From CALGLS01 sp047626155 (GTDB taxonomy: Bacteria; Bacteroidota; Bacteroidia; Chitinophagales; Saprospiraceae), in assembly GCA_047626155.1 (NCBI GenBank), contig JBLHRR010000104.1:1-19810 (forward strand): a stretch of 19,810 bases of DNA. Direction: 5' to 3'. The notes beneath the pieces are model-generated. The model was not told the DNA's origin, did not search any database, and worked only from the letters and a program-made list of their open reading frames with translations. The position numbers and the translations under genes are program-made. Below are positions 14,404 to 19,810 of this stretch, one piece after another (the first letter of the stretch is position 1; every line of letters begins with the position of its first letter).

Positions 14404-14871
14404 ATGTTTGGAAAAGTAAAAAAATGGCTGGGTATAGAAGGCGTCAAAGTTGAATTGATTTTGCCAGAAGAAGTTCGACGTTCCAGTGGCTTAGTCAAAG
14501 GAAAGCTAAGGTTTTATTCGATGCATGCGCAAACGGTTACTCAAATAGATTTGAAGATGGTAGAACGGTATTCAAGAGGAAAAGAAGAAGAACGGCTAGT
14601 GGATGAATACAAACTTGGCGAAATCAGCTTGAAGAGAAATATTGAAGTACCTGCTGGACAAGCTGTGGAGATTGGTTTTGAATTACCGTTTGAGGTTAAT
14701 AGCTCCCAAATGGACGAGCTAGGAAGTAGCAATCCTCTGATGGGCGGCTTAGTGAAAATCAGTAAATGGTTCAGTAAAGTCAACTCGGAATTTAGAATTG
14801 AAGTAGAAGCCAATACACTTGGAGTGGCATTACATCCGTTTGATAAGAAAAATATAAAAGTGATCCGTTGA
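14404..14871 (+). CDS. Spo0M-like (arrestin-fold) protein
   Basis: The 155-residue product begins MFGKVKKWLGIEGVKVELIL and continues with short beta-strand-like segments (GLVKGKLRFYS, TVTQIDLKMVERYS, AVEIGFELPFEV, FRIEVEANTLGVA). This matches the N-terminal Spo0M/arrestin-like domain, a beta-sandwich used for protein-protein contacts. Spo0M is named for sporulation control in Bacillus, but related proteins are widespread in non-sporulating bacteria with no known role. The length covers one domain rather than the roughly 250 residues of Bacillus Spo0M. ATG 14404 is preferred to 14380, which lies at the edge of the stem-loop. It stands alone on the plus strand between an unrelated hypothetical and a small secreted protein. 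Confidence 0.65.
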   Translation: MFGKVKKWLGIEGVKVELILPEEVRRSSGLVKGKLRFYSMHAQTVTQIDLKMVERYSRGKEEERLVDEYKLGEISLKRNIEVPAGQAVEIGFELPFEVNSSQMDELGSSNPLMGGLVKISKWFSKVNSEFRIEVEANTLGVALHPFDKKNIKVIR

Positions 14872-14930
14872 TGAACCTGTATTTTTGAAAAAGTACATCA
14901 TTTGTCAAATCAGGATAAAAGTAAAATGAT

Positions 14931-15383
14931 ATGATTTTTTATACTCTAACAATAAGTCTGCTTTTGCAAGTTAGTACATTATTTGCTCCTGCAAAATCCT
15001 TAAACCTATCCGGTTTTTGGGAAGGAACTATTACTCAGGATCAAACTTATTATACTACTGATTTTGACATCCAACTATTCCTTACCGATAAAGATGGAAA
15101 AATATCTGGTACCTCAATTATAAACGGAGAAGGGATAAATGCTCAGATAGACCTTGAGGGGACTTGTGAATCTGGTATTTCCTTATTGCTTCAAGATGTG
15201 GAAATAAAGGAGAACACTGTCAAAGATGGAATGGAAATGGAATGGTGCCTCAAAAATTATATCCTATCTATAAGAAGAGAGAAAGATCAGATTATACTAG
15301 AAGGGCATTGGAATGGGAAAACTTCTTTTGATGTTTGTACACCTGGTAAGGTGTACTTGAAGAAAGGGGTGGAACGGGCCTGA
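14931..15383 (+). CDS. Small secreted beta-rich protein, unknown function
   Basis: The 150-residue product has an N-terminal signal peptide (MIFYTLTISLLLQVSTLFAP, cleavage near residue 22). The mature part begins LNLSGFWEGTITQDQTYYTT and alternates strands and turns (FDIQLFLTDKDGKISGTSII, QIILEGHWNGKTSF). It looks like a lipocalin/FABP-like barrel common among exported Bacteroidota proteins, but I cannot name the family. Three cysteines lie in the mature part. There are 29 nt between its stop and the end of the convergent L,D-transpeptidase gene. No sorting domain is present, so it is probably periplasmic. Confidence 0.72.
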   Translation: MIFYTLTISLLLQVSTLFAPAKSLNLSGFWEGTITQDQTYYTTDFDIQLFLTDKDGKISGTSIINGEGINAQIDLEGTCESGISLLLQDVEIKENTVKDGMEMEWCLKNYILSIRREKDQIILEGHWNGKTSFDVCTPGKVYLKKGVERA

Positions 15384-15411
15384 GGTATAAGATATTTCAA
15401 CTTCAAGTCCC

Positions 15412-16128
15412 TTAATACTTGGATGAAGTGTATTGATAATCTCCATCAGCTCCAATTATAAAAGGCTTCAATTTTTTGCTATCTCTAAAATAATCATCTT
15501 CCATCTTTAGTTGCTTCCAAAGGTGACTATGCTCAGGCATCTTTTTTTCTAATTCCAACAATTCATTTCCGTTCATTTTGCAAGGAAAAATCCGGACGGG
15601 TATTTCCATTTGCCTTTGTGCTTTGGCCTCAGAAGCCAATACATATAACTCGGCTATTAAATTATCGGTAATCGCTATGCAGCCAACTGATTTGCAACCA
15701 CCGTGTATGAAAACATCAGAGCCAGGTTTATGGGGGGCGCCTAGTTTTCGGTCTCCTTCGTTGGGGTAGTTTAATCCTAATGACAAATGGAATTTACTAA
15801 CAGGATTGAATCGGTCGATATGATAAAAACCTTCAGGTATTTGTCGGTCGCCCTCCTTGCGCTTAGGGCCGGGTTTACCACTGTTTACACAAAAGGGGTA
15901 TTGCTTAAAAAGAGCCCACTCCTTGGATTCTTTGTTTTTAATCCAGGCTTCTAACAATTCTTCTACTTTGTATACTCTAAGATGGAGGTCAAAAGAATTT
16001 GGATTGATTTCGCGTTGGATTATCTCTTGCTGCAAATTTGTAAGGCAACGATCGTACGCTTGGTTGACTCGGATTTTATCAGACATAGGTCCTTGTTCTG
16101 TTTCAAATTTGAAAACAATGGAAAACAT
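15412..16128 (-). CDS. YafK-like L,D-transpeptidase family (YkuD domain) protein, N-terminus probably damaged
   Basis: The YkuD domain with catalytic cysteine forms or removes cross-links involving peptidoglycan meso-DAP; the YafK/DpaA branch acts on links between peptidoglycan and lipoproteins in E. coli. The 238-residue frame contains the signature IHGGCKSVGCIAI, with His142 and catalytic Cys150, plus the YafK-like LGLNYPNEGDR and IPVRIFPCKM segments. ATG 16128 gives MFSIVFKFETEQGP, only the tail of a hydrophobic segment. The same frame upstream reads KLLFLTFGVTAV, completing a membrane anchor, but is closed by TAG at 16165-16167 and has no start codon. The sequence there is ATAGAAGCTT; removal of one A would give ATGAAGCTT and a normal export signal. 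The protein may therefore be mislocalised. It sits downstream of ybbR, where coaE is often found. Confidence 0.85.
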   Translation of the reverse strand: MFSIVFKFETEQGPMSDKIRVNQAYDRCLTNLQQEIIQREINPNSFDLHLRVYKVEELLEAWIKNKESKEWALFKQYPFCVNSGKPGPKRKEGDRQIPEGFYHIDRFNPVSKFHLSLGLNYPNEGDRKLGAPHKPGSDVFIHGGCKSVGCIAITDNLIAELYVLASEAKAQRQMEIPVRIFPCKMNGNELLELEKKMPEHSHLWKQLKMEDDYFRDSKKLKPFIIGADGDYQYTSSKY

Positions 16129-16250
16129 TACGGCTGTTACACCAAAGGTTAGGAAGAGAAGCTTCTATTTGTTTAGGGACGGTAAACGTGTTTGAGGAAA
16201 TTTAATCCAGCGTTTTATCAAGATTGATACAAAGTGATGAATTACTGTCT

Positions 16251-17222
16251 TTATTCCACCCGAAGCGAATCCAAACCATCCTCCACAAAGAAAAATTCGA
16301 CAGACTGATTAAATAAATGAACACCCTTTACCACCTCTGGCTGACGACTAAGTGATACCGGAAGTGTATTGTTTTCTTCTTTAGCCGCTACACCACTCAT
16401 GTCTACTTCTAGGACAAAATCAGTAACTTTGATTTCTTCATAATGGCTGAGGCCAACCACGCAGCTGATTTTAATTTTGGTAGGAAAAATCTTAATACTG
16501 TCCGGAGCATTTTTCACTTGTACCGGGACAAAGAAATCTTTCTCTGTTAATTGTTCTACTTCAATATTCATCTGAACATCCGTAGGCGCAATGGAAATAT
16601 TTGTCTTCGTTGGTTGGACTAAAAGCAGGGTCATGGAAAGGTTCTTATCCAAGTTGCTAAGCTCAATGAGCTCTGAAGGCCAGCTGCTGATGGCGTTAAT
16701 CTGACTCTCCGGGCCAGATAACAATATACTGTCGGGAATGATGCCAGGAGCTTGTTTGAGGTGGTAACGAGAATCAAAGCTGAAATTTTCCATTAAAGAG
16801 ATGGGCACTTTTTTACTGAGTTTCTCTTCCACCTCAAGCTCCAGAATGTCTATATTCAAGCCAATGATATCAATGCTGCTTTGGGTTCGGTGGAGTTTGC
16901 TGATAAGCTGTGCACTGTTGTAAATCTGTCGCTGACTGGTTGTCAAATTTAGTATCAAATGACCTTCTTCTTTTTGAAAATAATTGGACATCAGATCCCA
17001 ACCAACGCCTTCCATAGAGACCATCAAACCCTCAGGAGCATCACTAGCCAAAATAAAACCTTTTGGTAAATTATATTCTAAGACACATTTTTGCGTCGTC
17101 TTATAAGACTGAGAAAGTCTGGTCAATGTCCAGAAAATCAAAGCGATACCGATGCAAATGATCAGTACCGCCCGGTCGCTTTTTATAAAACGCGCAATAT
17201 GGTTGTTATCAAGCTTCGGCAT
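16251..17222 (-). CDS. ybbR: YbbR/CdaR-like domain membrane-anchored protein
   Basis: The 323-residue product has one N-terminal transmembrane helix (about 18-36, AVLIICIGIALIFWTLTRLS) followed by an extracytoplasmic region of repeated beta-rich YbbR modules (for example VPISLMENFSF near 138 and DSILLSGPESQINAI near 163). In Firmicutes, CdaR (YbbR) regulates the c-di-AMP cyclase CdaA, and whether the Bacteroidota members do so is not shown here. The ATG overlaps the end of yajC by 14 nt, and the yajC-ybbR pair is conserved in Bacteroidota. It is the third gene of a minus-strand cluster (DUF1573 - yajC - ybbR). The stop at 16251 is followed by a 122-nt gap containing the damaged start of the L,D-transpeptidase gene. 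coaE, frequent after ybbR in this phylum, is absent here. Confidence 0.85.
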   Translation of the reverse strand: MPKLDNNHIARFIKSDRAVLIICIGIALIFWTLTRLSQSYKTTQKCVLEYNLPKGFILASDAPEGLMVSMEGVGWDLMSNYFQKEEGHLILNLTTSQRQIYNSAQLISKLHRTQSSIDIIGLNIDILELEVEEKLSKKVPISLMENFSFDSRYHLKQAPGIIPDSILLSGPESQINAISSWPSELIELSNLDKNLSMTLLLVQPTKTNISIAPTDVQMNIEVEQLTEKDFFVPVQVKNAPDSIKIFPTKIKISCVVGLSHYEEIKVTDFVLEVDMSGVAAKEENNTLPVSLSRQPEVVKGVHLFNQSVEFFFVEDGLDSLRVE

Positions 17223-17496
17223 TTTCTCCCTTGGCGATGGCTTCTGTTAATTCTTTAGAAATATAACTTTTAGCAACCCGTACAAATGTCTTCGTATCAA
17301 CCTGAAGGGTCACCACGTTGCCATCTATTTTATTGATACGACCGATGATGCCGCCATTGGTAACCACCTCAGCACCTTTCTCAAGTGTATCGACAAAGCT
17401 CTGCTGCTCATTCCGTATTTTTTGTTGCGGACGAATAAAGAAAAAGTAAATCGTCGCGAAAAGCATTAAAGGCAAAAGTAAATTCGTAAACTCCAT
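17209..17496 (-). CDS. yajC: Preprotein translocase accessory subunit YajC
   Basis: YajC is a small single-span membrane protein that associates with SecDF in the Sec export pathway. The 95-residue product has a typical YajC layout: one helix at about 5-22, the FFFIRPQQK junction at 18-26, and the cytoplasmic domain with LEKGAEVVTNGGIIGRI at 38-54. Length and motif match the family. The start is ATG 17496. It overlaps ybbR by 14 nt at its 3' end, suggesting coupled translation. The DUF1573 lipoprotein gene is 136 nt upstream on the same strand. Confidence 0.95.
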   Translation of the reverse strand: MEFTNLLLPLMLFATIYFFFIRPQQKIRNEQQSFVDTLEKGAEVVTNGGIIGRINKIDGNVVTLQVDTKTFVRVAKSYISKELTEAIAKGENAEA

Positions 17497-17632
17497 AAGT
17501 ATGTATTCTGTTTTTGGATTTTTGACATTGGTTTAAAATGGTCAGAAATCCGGGTTTAAAGTGTTTTTTCTAGTCAATTATTTCAATTGGTTATCATTTG
17601 GGAATTGGCGGAACGTCAATATATTATCTTCC

Positions 17633-18139
17633 CTAGTCGCCTTTTCCTGGAATCACCTGCCCCTTCAAATAAACCTTCGATTCACTTGGAGAGGTATTCG
17701 CAAAAATCGTCACAGGCTTACTTTGGTAATCTTTCTTCCCTTTCGTATCAAAGATCACCTTTATTTGATCGGACTGTCCGGGAGCAATAGGGTATTCCGG
17801 CCATTTAGGAACGGTGCAACCACAGGTAGATTTCGCTTTGGTAATCAGTAAGTTAACCTTACCAGTGTTCTTAAATTTAAAAACATGCTCCACCTTGTCT
17901 CCCGCATCAACAGTTCCAAAGTTAAAAGAACTTTCCTCAAAAACAATTCTCGCAATATTAACCGTGTCTATGTTGGATTCGTCAGCCGTAATCGGATTCC
18001 GAACAATGCTACTGATTCGATCAGAAGCCTTTATTTCGCTCACTGATTTCTCGCCGATAGCAGCTGCCTTTTCTTCGGTACAAGAACCGAAAGTCAATAG
18101 AAGTACAAATAGATAAACTAGATTTTTCATAGATGTCAT
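17633..18139 (-). CDS. DUF1573 lipoprotein
   Basis: DUF1573 proteins are exported beta-sandwich (ASPM/Hydin-like) domains common in Bacteroidota, with no established biochemical role. The 168-residue product has a lipoprotein signal (MKNLVYLFVLLLTFGSC, lipidation Cys after FGS) and a linker. The domain then begins EESSFNFGTVDAGDKVEHVF and contains the diagnostic STCGCTVPKWP and PIAPGQSDQIKVIFDTKGK. A start three codons downstream at 18130 (MKNL) gives a more usual signal peptide than MTSMKNL at 18139. It heads the minus-strand cluster with yajC and ybbR, an order repeatedly seen in this phylum. Its promoter should lie in the palindrome-rich gap to its right. Confidence 0.9.
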   Translation of the reverse strand: MTSMKNLVYLFVLLLTFGSCTEEKAAAIGEKSVSEIKASDRISSIVRNPITADESNIDTVNIARIVFEESSFNFGTVDAGDKVEHVFKFKNTGKVNLLITKAKSTCGCTVPKWPEYPIAPGQSDQIKVIFDTKGKKDYQSKPVTIFANTSPSESKVYLKGQVIPGKGD

Positions 18140-18282
18140 TTTAAGGATTATTAACTGTCGGTTACAAACGAATCAACGTTCACCAATCATACTTTCTTTC
18201 AATAGTTAATACCTCCAATTCTCAAATTCGTCCGCAAAGTTAAGAATCTTTTTAATTGAAAATAGATAATTGATAATTAATT

Positions 18283-18377
18283 GGACGCACCGATTTAGTG
18301 TGGGGTAACCGTAAGGGCGCAACGAAGGCGCTACGTTTTTGCTCGCGTTAGCCACGTTCCCTTACCTCGGTGCGCCC
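18283..18377. repeat. 95-nt imperfect palindrome with near-perfect terminal arms
   Basis: Outer arms GGACGCACCGA (18283-18293) and TCGGTGCGCCC (18367-18377) pair at 10 of 11. Inner arms GTAAGGG/CCCTTAC (18311-18317 with 18359-18365) and AACG/CGTT (18321-18324 with 18355-18358) continue the fold. The layout resembles a small MITE-like or REP-like element. No ORF is present. Confidence 0.7.
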
Positions 18378-18406
18378 TATACGCCCAATTTGCACCAAAA
18401 GCGCGA

Positions 18407-18439
18407 ACGTTTAGTAAAACTGGAAATTTTACTAAACGT
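18407..18439. repeat. 33-nt perfect hairpin, copy B of an intergenic palindrome family
   Basis: Arms ACGTTTAGTAAAA (18407-18419) and TTTTACTAAACGT (18427-18439) are perfectly complementary over 13 bp around loop CTGGAAA. It ends 45 nt before the aroK start. The 31-nt core shows the same 12-7-12 layout as the hairpin at 3864-3894. Confidence 0.8.
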
Positions 18440-18484
18440 ACCAATACATACCATTCAACGAAAACCACTACCTTGTGACCGCTT

Positions 18485-19012
18485 ATGAATATTTACCTCA
18501 CCGGATATATGGCCAGCGGAAAAACGTACATCGGCCGACACTTAGCTCAAAAACTGGATATTCCTTTCATTGACCTAGATGCCTGCATCGTAGAGCGATA
18601 TGAACAAACCGTCTCAGCAATTTTTGCAGCAGAAGGAGAAGCTGCTTTCAGGCAAAAAGAAACCGAGACTTTAAAATCCATTCCGGTTACTGCCAATGCT
18701 ATTGTTTCTTGCGGAGGCGGTACCTTTTGTTTTCCACAAAACAGAGATTGGATAAAAGAACAAGGCATTTCTATTTATCTAAAAGTGACAGTTAATATCT
18801 TGTTCAATCGTTTATCTGCCAAAGAAGAAAGCCGTCCAATTATCAAAGCGAATAATGGAACGGCAGAGGAATTAAGAACCTTTATCGAAACCCATTTGGC
18901 TAGTAGAGAAACCGATTATGAGCAGGCAGATATTGTTTATGAAGCGGATGGAGCTGTGGGGGAAATCGTAGCAGAGTTGAGTACTTACTTTTGGCGTTTT
19001 TTGAAATCCTAA
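18485..19012 (+). CDS. aroK: Shikimate kinase
   Basis: This enzyme phosphorylates shikimate at the 3-hydroxyl with ATP, the fifth step of the shikimate pathway to chorismate, in the cytoplasm. The 175-residue product matches AroK in length and motifs: Walker A GYMASGKT at 7-14, substrate-binding Asp32 in DLD, Arg56 in AAFRQKE, the GGG at 77-79 (CGGGT), the lid Arg117 in SRPII, and Arg141 of the RETDYEQA segment, typical of the nucleotide-binding C-terminal part. The start is ATG 18485. It stands alone, with palindromic elements immediately upstream that could lie in the leader or be passive repeats. No other shikimate gene is nearby. Confidence 0.94.
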   Translation: MNIYLTGYMASGKTYIGRHLAQKLDIPFIDLDACIVERYEQTVSAIFAAEGEAAFRQKETETLKSIPVTANAIVSCGGGTFCFPQNRDWIKEQGISIYLKVTVNILFNRLSAKEESRPIIKANNGTAEELRTFIETHLASRETDYEQADIVYEADGAVGEIVAELSTYFWRFLKS

Positions 19013-19212
19013 GTTTTTTAAGGCCGGTTTACTAAATCAGCTGTCTGAACTATGTAAGATTTACTGAAAGTAAATTACTATGTGTACTTTCGCGATAGTG
19101 GGCTACATGTCCTTATGTGCCTATGTGTTAAAAATGCATTAGAAGAGCAGCATTTAATTAACATTTAGATCAAAAAACGCTCAGACTACTTTCAATTTTC
19201 ACTGGCGTTAGT

Positions 19213-19253
19213 AGCGTAATTACGCTCGGTAAATGCTTCGCATTTCATCCGAG
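19213..19253. repeat. Cluster of nested perfect palindromes
   Basis: AGCGTAATTACGCT (19213-19226) is a perfect 14-bp palindrome. It abuts a stem CTCGG/CCGAG (19225-19229 with 19249-19253) enclosing AAATGC-TTC-GCATTT (19231-19245). The two structures overlap by two bases, so they would be mutually exclusive in part. Confidence 0.65.
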
Positions 19254-19434
19254 TCACCCTGTGGCCTCCGGTCATTGTAGGATTAAAACAATAATTTTAC
19301 AAAACTTATGAGATTTGAAACAGTTGTGTTATTTTGTTGGGCCTGGAAAGTTGAGCAGAGAAGCTTGGTATCTGCGAATGATTATTATTCTTGCGAACAC
19401 ATAGCTTCAGCTAGCATCTTTTCAGTCAATATGT

Positions 19435-19442
19435 TATATTTG
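19435..19442 (+). promoter_or_regulatory. Possible Bacteroidota -7 promoter element for isocitrate dehydrogenase
   Basis: TATATTTG matches TAnnTTTG and lies 67 nt before the start codon. It is the same octamer as at 8894-8901. No good -33 TTTG is at the expected spacing. Confidence 0.35.
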
Positions 19443-19509
19443 TGCCCTCATATAAAAAATTACCGTTCACTATGACCGATCTTTCGGTTTTTAAATAAAT
19501 AAATAACAC

Positions 19510-19810
19510 ATGTCGTCTAAGATCTTTTATACACATACTGATGAAGCGCCTGCTTTGGCTACAAAATCTCTTCTGCCTATTGTTCAAGCATTTGCCAAGC
19601 AATGTGGAATCGAAATGGAAATAAAAGATATTTCCCTTGCAAGTAGAATTCTAGCTAGTTTTCCTACTTACTTAAAGGCAGAACAACAAGTAGTAGATGC
19701 ATTGGCTGAATTGGGTGAATTGGTTAAGAAGCCAGAGGCAAACATCATTAAATTGCCGAATATTTCCGCTTCTATTCCTCAACTCAAAAAGACTATTGAA
19801 GAGTTGCAAG
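19510..19810 (+). CDS. icd: Monomeric NADP-dependent isocitrate dehydrogenase (5' part)
   Basis: This enzyme oxidises isocitrate to 2-oxoglutarate with NADP in the TCA cycle. Only the first 100 codons are inside the window. They begin MSSKIFYTHTDEAPALATKS and include MEIKDISLASRILASFP and NIIKLPNISASIPQLKKTIE, which match the N-terminus of the large monomeric IDH (about 740 residues, as in Azotobacter) and not the dimeric type. The catalytic residues lie beyond the window. The start is ATG 19510, preceded by an AT-rich TAAATAAATAAATAACAC leader with no Shine-Dalgarno sequence. Confidence 0.92.
   Translation, partial: MSSKIFYTHTDEAPALATKSLLPIVQAFAKQCGIEMEIKDISLASRILASFPTYLKAEQQVVDALAELGELVKKPEANIIKLPNISASIPQLKKTIEELQ

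Larger units (their letters stand above)
18140..18484. other. Divergent intergenic region between DUF1573 and aroK
   Basis: This 345-nt spacer contains two palindromic elements (18283-18377 and 18407-18439) on the aroK side and an AT-rich stretch at 18180-18280 on the DUF1573 side. No clear promoter consensus was found for either gene. No coding frame is convincing. Confidence 0.5.
19013..19509. other. Intergenic region between aroK and isocitrate dehydrogenase, with several small palindromes
   Basis: This 497-nt spacer has four things worth noting. GAAAGTA/TACTTTC arms lie at 19066-19091 after aroK. A CTTATGTGCCTATGTG segment around 19111-19128 resembles dispersed intergenic repeats. There are nested palindromes at 19213-19253. 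TATATTTG at 19435-19442 is a possible -7 element for the next gene. A 55-codon frame at 19308-19475 has no coding support. Confidence 0.5.

Noticed and set aside
19308..19475. 55-codon plus-strand frame starting MRFETVVLF
   Set aside because: It ends in the likely icd promoter, has no domain and no start signal; chance frame.

Overview
The window looks like the chromosome of a Bacteroidota bacterium. One protein carries a C-terminal type IX secretion (Por) sorting domain. The order DUF1573 lipoprotein - yajC - ybbR is typical of the phylum, starts lack clear Shine-Dalgarno sequences, and two upstream regions contain the Bacteroidota -7 motif TAnnTTTG. A PfaA-like polyunsaturated fatty acid synthase points towards a marine group such as the Saprospiria, but that placement is inference.

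Region 1 (1-4600) is a secondary-lipid locus. On the minus strand a TetR-family regulator lies 74 nt upstream of a large PfaA-type ketosynthase/acyltransferase gene that runs off the left edge. Divergent from it, on the plus strand, is an Sfp-type phosphopantetheinyl transferase of the kind needed to activate the ACP domains of such a synthase. A perfect 15-bp palindrome just upstream of tetR is a good operator candidate.

Region 2 (4600-8750) holds a secreted SGNH hydrolase, a small three-helix membrane protein and a large intracellular GH31 alpha-glucosidase. Between the last two is a repeat-rich spacer. Region 3 (8900-12930) holds a dipeptidyl-peptidase III-type lipoprotein, a secreted DUF1028 protein with a T9SS tail, and a secreted-protein gene split across three reading frames. 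Region 4 (12987-15400) has a CCG-domain Fe-S protein overlapping a conserved hypothetical, then a Spo0M-like protein and a small secreted protein.

Region 5 (15400-18140, minus strand) is the DUF1573 - yajC - ybbR cluster. It is followed by a YafK-like L,D-transpeptidase whose membrane-targeting N-terminus appears to have lost its start codon. Region 6 (18140-19810) holds shikimate kinase and the first third or less of a monomeric NADP-isocitrate dehydrogenase.

The spacers are rich in palindromes. Two 31-nt hairpins 14.5 kb apart (3864-3894 and 18407-18439) share a 12-7-12 architecture, with paired compensatory differences in the stems. Larger imperfect palindromes lie at 11051-11131 and 18283-18377. 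I saw no tRNA, rRNA, CRISPR array or transposase gene.
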